In this document: in pieces, positions 1 through 5,695 of the stretch
Numbering within the stretch: the stretch's first letter is position 1
Layout: the number at the start of each line of letters is the position of its first letter
NCBI GenBank assembly: GCA_946545505.1
Contig: CAMNNN010000101.1
Coordinates: 1 to 5,695, forward strand
Source of the DNA: an uncultured Clostridia bacterium
Lineage (GTDB): Bacteria; Bacillota; Clostridia; Saccharofermentanales; Saccharofermentanaceae
Length of the DNA: 5,695 bases
Direction: 5' to 3'
The notes under the pieces: model-generated
Seen by the model: only the letters and a program-made list of their open reading frames with translations
Told to the model about the DNA's origin: nothing
Databases searched by the model: none
Program-made: the position numbers and the translations under genes

Positions 1-565
1 CAATGAGGATAGCCTCTCTCTTCTCTCGCTCAGCCTTCATCTGCTTCTCCATCGCCATCTGGATCTCCTTAGGCGGGATGATGTTCTTAAGCTCAACTCT
101 GTTAACCTTGATACCCCAACGGTCTGTCTCATCATCGAGAATCTCTCTCATCTTAGTGTTGATGATGTCACGGGATGTGAGTGTCTGGTCGAGCTCGAGT
201 TCACCGATGATATTACGAAGTGTAGTAGCGGACAGATTCTCAATAGCGAGGATAGGACGCTCGATTCCGTACGTATAGAGCTTAGGATCAAGTACCTGGT
301 AGAAAACAATGGTATCGATCTGCATTGTAACGTTATCCTTTGTGATAACGGCCTGAGGAGCGAAGTCTGCGACCTTCTCCTTAAGGGAGATTCTCTTGGC
401 AACCTTATCGATAAAAGGAACCTTCATGTGGAATCCTGTATCGAATGTAGCCTTGTATGTACCGAAACGCTCGATGATATGCGTAGTAGCCTGAGGTACG
501 ATATCGATCGACAGTACTGCCAAGATGATAAAGATAATTGCAATTGTAATGATTACTCCAACCAT
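1..565 (-). CDS. SPFH/Band-7 (stomatin/QmcA-like) membrane protein, N-terminal part
   Basis: This open frame starts at ATG 565 and stays open for 188 codons to the left edge, so the C-terminus is missing. It begins with one hydrophobic anchor (about residues 2-19, MVGVIITIAIIFIILAVLS). The segment IVPQATTHIIERFGTYKATF follows, the typical entry to the SPFH domain, then VPFIDKVAKR, ITKDNVTMQIDT, DPKLYTYGIERP, IENLSATTLRNIIGELELDQ, LTSRDIINTKMR, WGIKVNRVELKNIIPP and AMEKQMKAEREKREAI. The last segment is the start of the coiled-coil that normally follows the domain. Proteins of this family (QmcA/YbbK, stomatin, paraslipin) oligomerise at the cytoplasmic membrane as scaffolds of membrane microdomains. 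A strong Shine-Dalgarno AAGGAGG lies 8 bases before the ATG, inside the 3' end of the NfeD gene. Only 3 bases separate the two genes, so they are very likely co-transcribed. The family assignment is firm; the exact cellular role is not known from the sequence. Confidence 0.93.
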   Translation of the reverse strand, partial: MVGVIITIAIIFIILAVLSIDIVPQATTHIIERFGTYKATFDTGFHMKVPFIDKVAKRISLKEKVADFAPQAVITKDNVTMQIDTIVFYQVLDPKLYTYGIERPILAIENLSATTLRNIIGELELDQTLTSRDIINTKMREILDDETDRWGIKVNRVELKNIIPPKEIQMAMEKQMKAEREKREAILI

Positions 566-568
566 TGT

Positions 569-1021
569 TTAAGCCTCCTTGATTTCCTCGACTAAGAGCT
601 TTACACCCTCGGTCTTGATTACCCTAACTTTCGCGCCTTCCGGAATGACCTTCTCAGGGTCGGATGTCTTGGCGCTCCAGACATCTCCTCTTACCTTGAC
701 CTGACCCCTGGACTCGAGTGTGTTGATTTCCTTTACAACAATCGCCTCTTCTCCGAAGAGTCTGTCAGCATTAGTCGCGTTCTCTTTCTTCTCATGACGT
801 GCATCGAGCTGAGGCTTGATCCACTTAAGGCAGATAAAAAAGCAAACAACGGATACGATCACCATGACTGCTATCTGTATGCCGACGTTGGCACCGAAGT
901 AAGCACATATTGCCGCTGCCAGGCTTCCGACTGCACACCACACGGTAGTAAGACCCAATGTGATGCCTTCGATCACGATGAATACCACCATTAGTATAAG
1001 CCATAAGATCCACATTTCCAT
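569..1021 (-). CDS. nfeD: NfeD-family membrane protein (short form)
   Basis: This is a 150-residue protein. The N-terminal half is strongly hydrophobic, with two to three membrane segments (about residues 3-22, 25-43 and 47-67). A basic/polar linker follows (about 68-86), then a soluble C-terminal domain (about 87-150) with the NfeD OB-fold pattern: RLFGEEAIVVKEI, RGQVKVRGDVWSAK, IPEGAKVRVIKTEGVKLLVEE. This matches the short NfeD class (about 140-150 residues, without the ClpP-like protease domain), which is usually encoded beside an SPFH/stomatin gene, as here. Its role is thought to be as partner or regulator of the SPFH scaffold; no enzymatic residues are visible. The frame is open up to a TTG at 1108, but I chose ATG 1021. 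A purine-rich site (AGGGTGG) lies 8 bases upstream, the membrane segment starts immediately, and the predicted promoter (1056-1084) lies inside the longer version. ATG 1042 is an alternative, but it would leave almost no leader. Confidence 0.9.
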   Translation of the reverse strand: MEMWILWLILMVVFIVIEGITLGLTTVWCAVGSLAAAICAYFGANVGIQIAVMVIVSVVCFFICLKWIKPQLDARHEKKENATNADRLFGEEAIVVKEINTLESRGQVKVRGDVWSAKTSDPEKVIPEGAKVRVIKTEGVKLLVEEIKEA

Positions 1022-1055
1022 GACATTTCCCACCCTTTCCATCAAAGTTATCACA

Positions 1056-1084
1056 ATTATATACACGGCAAAATGCCGCTTCAA
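1056..1084 (-). promoter_or_regulatory. Predicted sigma-A-type promoter for nfeD and the SPFH gene
   Basis: On the minus strand there is TTGAAG (-35, 1079-1084), a 17-base spacer, and a perfect TATAAT (-10, 1056-1061). The element lies in the 97-base gap after truA. It would start transcription near 1049, giving a leader of roughly 28 bases before the chosen nfeD ATG at 1021. The spacer holds an inverted repeat, listed separately. Recognition is by consensus only. Confidence 0.6.
1066..1078 (-). repeat. Inverted repeat inside the nfeD promoter spacer
   Basis: CGGCA and TGCCG are perfect 5-base arms around a 3-base centre, lying wholly between the -35 and -10 boxes. This position would suit an operator for a dimeric regulator, but a short palindrome can also arise by chance. 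As an RNA hairpin it would be short and is not followed by a U-rich run, so it is a poor terminator for truA. Confidence 0.35.
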
Positions 1085-1118
1085 TGAATAAGAGCCTGAT
1101 TTAAACAAGTCTTAAACT

Positions 1119-1886
1119 TTACTTATTCAGCTTAATATTTTCCCAATCGTAGTAGACTTCTTCGAGAGTTAACCCTTCCGGCGGAAGAGTCTTTCCGGCA
1201 CGCTCGCGGTCGCACGAATCGATTATCGAAGGAATCTCATCGTAAGCTATCTTACCCTGTCCGACATAAAGCAGAGTTCCTGCTATTATGCGCACCATGT
1301 TGTAAAGGAATGCTTCTCCCCTTACTTCAATCTCGATAACTCCACTCACGGGGTCCTGGCTTACGCAGACTTTATTAAGCCTTCTCACGGTAGTGTTCTG
1401 CGAGCCTCCGACAGCACAGAACGCGGCGAAATCATGCTCACCCTCGAAGTAAGGTGCCGCTTTCTTCATCGCATCTGCATCAAGCCTGCCCGTAACAAAA
1501 TAAGTGTTACGGCGAAGAAGCGGGTGCCTGACTTTGTCGTGAACTATCCTGTAGATATAACGCTTACCCTGCGAGTCAAAGCGCGCATTGAACCCGTCTT
1601 TCACATCGTATGCCGCTGTTACCGCGACGTCTTCAGGCAGAAGCGCATTGCATGCGAGAGGAAGCCTTTCGGCGGGTATAGTAAACGGGACCTGTGCCGA
1701 ACAGACGAGGCCGCGTGCATGTACACCGGCGTCTGTGCGGGATGATCCCGTTACTTTGATTTCTTCTTTATAAAGTGTTGTGAGCGCTCTTTGAATCTCT
1801 TCCTGAACCGACCTGCCGTTGTCCTGGATCTGCCAGCCGACGAAGTCCGTGCCGTCGAATTCGATTACGAGAGCGACGGAAGGCAT
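1119..1886 (-). CDS. truA: tRNA pseudouridine(38-40) synthase TruA
   Basis: TruA converts uridine to pseudouridine at positions 38-40 in the anticodon stem-loop of many tRNAs; it is a cytoplasmic enzyme that needs no cofactor. The 255-residue length is normal for the family. Visible family marks are the N-terminal LVIEFDGTDFVGWQ, the catalytic motif SSRTDAGVHARG with the nucleophile Asp52, the conserved tyrosine in KRYIYRI (Tyr110), EGEHDFAAF (about 148-156), FLYNMVRIIAG (about 193-203) and the C-terminal AGKTLPPEGLTLEEVYY. The start ATG 1886 gives the usual N-terminus. It lies 3 bases after the stop of the ROK kinase (TGA, TAA, ATG in a row), and I see no Shine-Dalgarno in the 24 bases before it. 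Translation therefore probably depends on ribosomes finishing the kinase gene. A position downstream of ecfT is common in Firmicutes; the kinase between them is less usual. Confidence 0.97.
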   Translation of the reverse strand: MPSVALVIEFDGTDFVGWQIQDNGRSVQEEIQRALTTLYKEEIKVTGSSRTDAGVHARGLVCSAQVPFTIPAERLPLACNALLPEDVAVTAAYDVKDGFNARFDSQGKRYIYRIVHDKVRHPLLRRNTYFVTGRLDADAMKKAAPYFEGEHDFAAFCAVGGSQNTTVRRLNKVCVSQDPVSGVIEIEVRGEAFLYNMVRIIAGTLLYVGQGKIAYDEIPSIIDSCDRERAGKTLPPEGLTLEEVYYDWENIKLNK

Positions 1887-1889
1887 TTA

Positions 1890-2873
1890 TCAGCAGGCTG
1901 TGCCGTCGAGCTTATTCTCGAAGCAGTTCATACCCATCATGGCAGCGCCGACGATACCTGCGTCGTTACCCATCTGAGCCAGAGCAATTCTTGTCTTCTT
2001 AACACCGGGGCCGAAGAAAGGACGGCTCATTGTCTTCTCCTGCAAAGGTACGAGGAGCGGATCGCCTTCGTTACATACACCGCCGCCTACAACGAGGACT
2101 TCAGGCATGAATGTGTTGATGGCATTTGCAAGACCGTCTGCAAGATAGTCTGTGTACTTATCGATAACGCCGTCAGCTGCTGCATCGCCTAATCTCTGAG
2201 CGATGAATGCTGTCTTACCGTTGACCTTGCCGTTCTCTCTGATAACGTCATTGAGCTTGGAATCCGGGTTAGCTTCTGCAGCTTCCTTAGTGATTCTTAC
2301 GAGAGCCGATGCGGAAGCATAAGCCTCGAAGCATCCCTTACGTCCGCAAGAGCACTGCTCACCGCCGCTTACGAGAACAGTATGACCGAACTCGGAACCT
2401 GCCTGGTTGAATCCGGAATAGATAGAGCCGTTGATGATTACGCCAGCGCCTACTCCGGTACCGAGTGTGATAGTTACTGAATCCTGTACGCCCTTGGCAG
2501 CACCTGCAACTGCCTCAGCCATGGCTGCGCAGTTAGCATCGTTATCGATATAAACAGGAAGGTCTATAACGTCTCTAATGAGCTTTCTCATAGGAGCGTT
2601 TGTAAAGGGAAGGTTCTTCGCATAAACGAGCAGACCTGCCTTATTATCGGGAGTTCCGGGAGAACCGATACCGATAGCATTGATGTCTTCCTTCTTAAGT
2701 CCTGCTGCCTCAATTACCTTGGCTGCAAGCAAACCCATATCCTTGATGATATCTTCGCAGGGTCTCTCTGCCTTGGTCTTGATGCTCTCTTTATTAAGAA
2801 GCTTTCCCTGATCGTCGACGATACCCGCCTTGATATTGGTTCCGCCCAAATCGATACCGACATAATAAGCCAT
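1890..2873 (-). CDS. glcK: ROK-family glucokinase
   Basis: This 327-residue sugar kinase of the ROK family most likely phosphorylates glucose to glucose-6-phosphate with ATP in the cytoplasm. It has the N-terminal phosphate-binding motif GIDLGGTNIKAG (6-17), IGIGSPGTPD (68-77), the sugar-binding and catalytic segment DNDANCAAMAE with the probable catalytic base Asp112, the glycine-rich LGTGVGAGVI (137-146), and the ROK zinc site made of His164 in EFGH plus CSCGRKGCFE (Cys174, Cys176, Cys181). Near the C-terminus VVGGGVCNEGDPLL is also typical. The presence of the zinc motif, the length and the absence of an N-terminal DNA-binding helix-turn-helix argue for a kinase and not a NagC/Mlc-type repressor. 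The frame is open to an ATG at 2924, but ATG 2873 is preferred: it has AGAAGGAGA 8 bases upstream and gives the family N-terminus MAYYVGIDLGGT. Glucose as the substrate rests on family resemblance; a related hexose or N-acetylhexosamine is possible. Confidence 0.9.
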   Translation of the reverse strand: MAYYVGIDLGGTNIKAGIVDDQGKLLNKESIKTKAERPCEDIIKDMGLLAAKVIEAAGLKKEDINAIGIGSPGTPDNKAGLLVYAKNLPFTNAPMRKLIRDVIDLPVYIDNDANCAAMAEAVAGAAKGVQDSVTITLGTGVGAGVIINGSIYSGFNQAGSEFGHTVLVSGGEQCSCGRKGCFEAYASASALVRITKEAAEANPDSKLNDVIRENGKVNGKTAFIAQRLGDAAADGVIDKYTDYLADGLANAINTFMPEVLVVGGGVCNEGDPLLVPLQEKTMSRPFFGPGVKKTRIALAQMGNDAGIVGAAMMGMNCFENKLDGTAC

Positions 2874-2910
2874 CTGTAGTGTCTCCTTCTGAAACAATAA
2901 TAACCCGTTA

Positions 2911-2919
2911 ATTTTACCA
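2911..2919 (-). promoter_or_regulatory. Possible extended -10 promoter for the glucokinase gene
   Basis: TGG followed directly by TAAAAT on the minus strand fits an extended -10 element. The surrounding 72-base gap between ecfT and the kinase is AT-rich, and a start near 2904 would leave a leader of about 30 bases. No good -35 box is present at 16-18 bases, so this is tentative. Read-through from ecfT is the alternative, since no terminator hairpin is visible in the gap. Confidence 0.35.
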
Positions 2920-2945
2920 CACAAATATACTTTATAGAATGGAGT

Positions 2946-3758
2946 TTAACGTTCGAAATAAACTTCCGTTCCTATGAGTGCAGCGGCTCCGAGAAGGAAC
3001 AGAATAAACACGACGACATCCTTCTTCGTAATCTTAAGAGGATTAAGCTTTGTTCTGTTCCTGCCGCCTCTGTAGCACCTTGCATCCATCGCGACTGCGA
3101 GGTCTTCGGCACGCTTAAATGATGATACGAACAGCGGGATCAGGACAGTGATATATCCTTTAAGTCTGCTAAAGGCAGAACCCGTATCGTAATTCGCGCC
3201 TCGCGACTCCTGTGCCTTCATGATCTTATCCGTCTCCTCGATAAGAGTCGGGATGAATCTTAATGCGATTGACATCATCATAGACGCCTCATGCACCGGC
3301 ACGCGGAACGCCTTAAGCGGACCTAACAAGGACTCCAGAGCATCTGCGATCTTAAGAGGCGTCGTAGTCAGCGTAAGAAGCACCGATGTTGACAGTATGA
3401 GGAATACGAGCCTTAAAGCCATCAGTATGGCTCTCGTGGTTCCGACATCCGTTACCGTCAGGAACTTCCATGTCCACAGCACATCGCCCTGCTTTATCGT
3501 GAAGATGTTGATCACGAGGATAAACAGAGCAAGCGGCAATACCGGCTTTAATGTAGACCATGTTATCTCGAGCGGAATCTTAGCTGCAATAAGCTGGATT
3601 ACGGTGAGAATAAACAGGACCAGCAGCGCCGGAGGTGAATTAACAATAAATATCGAGATCAGGTAAACCATGTAAAGGATCACCTTAAGTCTCGGGTCAG
3701 TTCTGTGCAGGACAGATCCCGTATCTATGTAACGACCGAGGCTTATATCACTTAACAT
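2946..3758 (-). CDS. ecfT: ECF transporter transmembrane component EcfT
   Basis: EcfT is the membrane scaffold of energy-coupling factor importers. It holds the two ATPases on the cytoplasmic side and couples ATP hydrolysis to toppling of a vitamin- or metal-binding S component. The 270-residue product has the usual length. It starts with the family's N-terminal pattern (LGRYIDTGSVLHRTDPRLK), followed by several hydrophobic segments at about 24-41, 43-59, 72-90 and 108-130, and a last one at about 247-264. The cytoplasmic coupling helices carry the two arginine motifs: QESRGANYD (Arg186) and AMDARCYRGG (Arg227). The second reads ARC where many EcfT proteins have ARG; the key arginine is kept. 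ATG 3758 overlaps the end of the ATPase gene by 7 bases (3752-3758), with AAGGAG about 9 bases upstream, so production of the two is tightly coupled. No S component lies in the window, which fits a shared group II module. Confidence 0.96.
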   Translation of the reverse strand: MLSDISLGRYIDTGSVLHRTDPRLKVILYMVYLISIFIVNSPPALLVLFILTVIQLIAAKIPLEITWSTLKPVLPLALFILVINIFTIKQGDVLWTWKFLTVTDVGTTRAILMALRLVFLILSTSVLLTLTTTPLKIADALESLLGPLKAFRVPVHEASMMMSIALRFIPTLIEETDKIMKAQESRGANYDTGSAFSRLKGYITVLIPLFVSSFKRAEDLAVAMDARCYRGGRNRTKLNPLKITKKDVVVFILFLLGAAALIGTEVYFER

Positions 3759-5527
3759 GTGAGTACACTCCTTACGATCGAACGCGCTTCATCTTCACAG
3801 AAAGGAAGCGGAGGCATCAGACAGATGCCGGGATGAGTCTTTGATAATTCCTGTCTTACCTTCGATGAGAAGTCATAGAGAACCGGCATGGACAGTCCGC
3901 ACTCGCGGGCCTTCTTCTCGTCTTCAAACAATTCGGAAGCAGTCCCCTGTGCGACTTTCTTGCCGTCCTTAAGGCACACGATCCTGTCAGCGAACCTCGC
4001 GGCCTCGTCCATGTTGTGTGACACTATTACTATAGTCGTGCCTGAGTCACGGAGAGCCTTAATGGTCTCGAACATATCGTGTCTTCCTCTGGGATCAAGT
4101 CCCGCTGCTGGCTCATCGAGCACAAGCACCTGCGGCTTCATTACGAGCACGCCCGCGAGCGCAGCTCTTCTTTTCTGGCCGCCTGACAGCTCGAAAGGAC
4201 TCTTGTCGAGAACGTCCTCCGTAAGTCCCGCGATCTTCGCGGCTTCCTTTACTCTTACGCTTATATTATCCTCGACGGCACCTCTGTTGGTCAGGCCGTA
4301 TGCGATGTCCTTTGCTACCGTCTCCTCGAACAACTGGTACTCGGGATACTGGAAGACAAGTCCCACGTTCTGCCTTATGGCAGCGACATCCTTTTTACGG
4401 TTAGTGCTTAACGTTTCCCCGTCACGCGTATACAGCGTCACATCCCCGGACTGGGGCCTGACGATCCCGTTCAGATGTGAGATGAGTGTTGTCTTGCCGC
4501 AGCCGCTCCTGCCTACTATGGCAAGTATCTCGCCTTCATACACCTCGAGGTCTATATGCTCGAGCGCGTAGTGTCTGCCTGAGTCGTACGAATACGACAG
4601 ATCCGTGATCTGAAGGATCTTGTCTCCATGGTCATGCTTAACGGGAGGCTGCTCAGAAGGCATCTCAACAGCTTTGGAGGCAAGTCTGACCGCAGTTCTG
4701 ATTCTCGCGGTGTCGTCAAAGAGGTCTTCCTCATCCACGGATGAATCCGACAGTCTCGCGAGCTCATAAATGAGGTCTATATCCTGAGGCAGATCGAGTC
4801 CTGCCTTCTTAACCGCATCGGGGTGGGAAAAGATATAAGCGGGCGAACCCTCCATGGTCACCTTCCCGTCTTCGATAACGAAGATCTTCCCGCATCTCGC
4901 GGCTTCATTCATGTCATGTGTAATGGTGATAACCGTGATTCCCTTGTCGCGGTTCAGACGCTCGACCAGGTCGAGGAATTCATCACGGCTTACGGGATCT
5001 AACATAGCGGTAGATTCATCTAGGATCAGTATCTTCGGATCCATGGCCAGAGCTCCCGCTATCGCGAGCTTCTGCTTCTGGCCGCCCGAGAGTGTGGCGG
5101 CTTCACGGTCTTTAAGGTCGTAAAGGCCGGTATATTTAAGTGCGGCATCTACCCTCTCTCTTAATTCCGGGAGCGGCACACCGAGGTTCTCGGGGCCGAA
5201 TGCCACATCTTCCTCGACAACAGTACCGACTATCTGGTTGTCGGGATTCTGGAATACATATGAGCAGTTCTCACGGATCTCATAGCACTTGTCTTCATCG
5301 TCAGGGACTACACCCAACACGACTACACCGCCCTCATCGGGGGTCTCGAGCACATCGATGATCTTGGCGAGTGTGGATTTACCGGAACCGTTAGGGCCCA
5401 ATACGGCGCAGTAAGAACCGGCCTTAATATCAAGGCTTATTCCGTTCAACGCCTTATCGGGCGTCATCTCACCTTCTTCATTCTTATAAGCGAAGGTAAC
5501 ATTTCTTACTATTACTGCTGAGTCCAT
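3752..5527 (-). CDS. ecfA: Fused ECF transporter ATPase EcfA1-EcfA2
   Basis: One continuous 591-residue frame holds two complete ABC ATPase domains that power ECF vitamin/micronutrient uptake together with EcfT. First domain (about 5-240): Walker A GPNGSGKST (Lys50), Q-loop QNPDNQ (Gln93), signature LSGGQ (146-150), Walker B ILILDES (Glu171), switch His204; the LDESTAMLDP form is typical of EcfA1. Linker about 240-302, acidic to polar. Second domain (about 303-540): Walker A GRSGCGKTT (Lys345), QYPEYQLFEE (Gln393), LSGGQ (447-451), VLVLDEP (Glu472), His504; QYPEYQLFEE and LDEPAAGLDP are typical of EcfA2. A tail of about 50 residues follows. Both ATP sites look intact. EcfA1 and EcfA2 are usually separate genes of about 280 residues each; here they are joined with no stop or frameshift. 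ATG 5527 is chosen because GAAGG lies 6 bases before it. An in-frame ATG at 5533 overlaps that site, and a TTG at 5554 would place the start in the terminator tail. Confidence 0.95.
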   Translation of the reverse strand: MDSAVIVRNVTFAYKNEEGEMTPDKALNGISLDIKAGSYCAVLGPNGSGKSTLAKIIDVLETPDEGGVVVLGVVPDDEDKCYEIRENCSYVFQNPDNQIVGTVVEEDVAFGPENLGVPLPELRERVDAALKYTGLYDLKDREAATLSGGQKQKLAIAGALAMDPKILILDESTAMLDPVSRDEFLDLVERLNRDKGITVITITHDMNEAARCGKIFVIEDGKVTMEGSPAYIFSHPDAVKKAGLDLPQDIDLIYELARLSDSSVDEEDLFDDTARIRTAVRLASKAVEMPSEQPPVKHDHGDKILQITDLSYSYDSGRHYALEHIDLEVYEGEILAIVGRSGCGKTTLISHLNGIVRPQSGDVTLYTRDGETLSTNRKKDVAAIRQNVGLVFQYPEYQLFEETVAKDIAYGLTNRGAVEDNISVRVKEAAKIAGLTEDVLDKSPFELSGGQKRRAALAGVLVMKPQVLVLDEPAAGLDPRGRHDMFETIKALRDSGTTIVIVSHNMDEAARFADRIVCLKDGKKVAQGTASELFEDEKKARECGLSMPVLYDFSSKVRQELSKTHPGICLMPPLPFCEDEARSIVRSVLTC

Positions 5528-5555
5528 TCGCATCCTTCGGTTGCCCGGTAACAAA

Positions 5556-5583
5556 ATCGGGGCTGCTAATTTGCAGCCCCGTT
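5556..5583 (-). terminator. Intrinsic terminator after rplQ
   Basis: A perfect 9-base GC-rich stem (CGGGGCTGC at 5573-5581 paired with GCAGCCCCG at 5558-5566, minus-strand reading) closes a 6-base loop and is followed by ATTTTGTT. It should end the ribosomal-protein transcript about 40 bases past the rplQ stop. It sits about 30 bases before the ecfA start, so it may also control how much transcription enters the ECF genes. The plus-strand reading has only a weak T-run. Confidence 0.85.
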
Positions 5584-5620
5584 AAACTTTACACTGTTGT
5601 TCAGTCAGATCTTAAGGGGA

Positions 5621-5695
5621 TCAAACGAACTCGAGGATAGCCATCTCGGATCCGTCACCGCGTCTTGCGCCGAGTCTGATGACTCTTGTGTAACC
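5621..5695 (-). CDS. rplQ: 50S ribosomal protein L17, C-terminal end
   Basis: The right edge of the window cuts this gene; 24 codons and the stop TGA (5621-5623) remain. The residues GYTRVIRLGARRGDGSEMAI, followed by LEFV, match the highly conserved C-terminus of bacterial L17 (family pattern GYTRI.KLGPRRGDGA.MA.IELV). L17 is a protein of the large ribosomal subunit located around the peptide exit tunnel. In Firmicutes rplQ is normally the last gene of the ribosomal cluster after rpoA and is followed by the ECF ATPase genes, as seen here, which supports the call despite the short length. Confidence 0.93.
   Translation of the reverse strand, partial: GYTRVIRLGARRGDGSEMAILEFV

Noticed and set aside
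1066..1078. The CGGCA/TGCCG hairpin as a terminator for truA
   Set aside because: The stem has only 5 pairs and is followed by TGTATATAATTG and not a U-run, while a good promoter overlaps it exactly.
1022..1118. A SigW-type (TGAAAC/CGTA) promoter for the nfeD-SPFH pair
   Set aside because: TGAAGC is present, but the nearest CGTG lies only 10 bases further on, far short of the required spacing of about 16; the sigma-A-type elements fit much better.
1791..2192. A 133-codon plus-strand open frame across the truA-kinase junction
   Set aside because: It is antisense to two clear genes, has no recognisable domain, and starts without a convincing ribosome site. The other plus-strand frames (3-278, 794-994, 1434-1745, 3220-3666, 4854-5123, 5140-5361) are shadows for the same reason.
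1890..2873. The ROK protein as a transcriptional repressor (NagC/Mlc type)
   Set aside because: The sugar-kinase fold starts at residue 3, so there is no room for an N-terminal helix-turn-helix, and the catalytic Asp and ATP-site motifs are intact.
3888..4571. A 227-codon plus-strand open frame opposite the ATPase gene
   Set aside because: It lies entirely antisense to the well-supported EcfA1-EcfA2 frame, has a low-complexity Ser-rich translation typical of a reversed coding strand, and resembles no family I recognise.
5528..5620. A vitamin riboswitch in front of the ECF genes
   Set aside because: The gap of 93 bases contains one simple terminator hairpin and no extra paired regions or conserved aptamer core that I can recognise; it is too short for the usual cobalamin, TPP or FMN aptamers.

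Overview
The window is a compact, fully coding stretch of a bacterial chromosome. All seven genes lie on the minus strand, so the transcriptional order runs from high to low coordinates. The order rplQ, ECF ATPases, ecfT, truA is the classic Firmicutes/Clostridia arrangement downstream of the large ribosomal-protein cluster. Together with the clostridial-type ROK kinase and the mid-range GC content by eye, this suggests a Clostridia-like anaerobe, possibly a gut or rumen lineage. The genus cannot be fixed from the sequence alone.

Layout in transcription order: (1) the last 24 codons of rplQ (ribosomal protein L17), followed by a strong intrinsic terminator; (2) a single 591-residue gene that fuses the two ECF-transporter ATPases EcfA1 and EcfA2, whose start lies only about 30 bases past the terminator hairpin; (3) ecfT, overlapping the ATPase gene by 7 bases; (4) after a 72-base gap with a possible extended -10 promoter, a ROK-family glucokinase; (5) truA, 3 bases after the kinase stop; (6) after a 97-base gap with a good sigma-A-type promoter, a short NfeD-family membrane protein; (7) 3 bases later, the N-terminal 188 codons of an SPFH/Band-7 (stomatin/QmcA-like) protein that runs off the left edge.

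The fused ATPase and EcfT form the shared energising module of a group II ECF vitamin/micronutrient importer. No substrate-binding S component is present, so these would be encoded elsewhere. TruA is a tRNA pseudouridine synthase and the ROK protein phosphorylates glucose; they share the transcription unit without an obvious functional link. NfeD and the SPFH protein form a well-known membrane-microdomain pair and appear to have their own promoter.

Nothing here looks like a new system. The points most worth a second look are the EcfA1-EcfA2 fusion, the terminator placed just before it with no room for a promoter, the glucokinase inserted between ecfT and truA, and an inverted repeat inside the spacer of the nfeD promoter.
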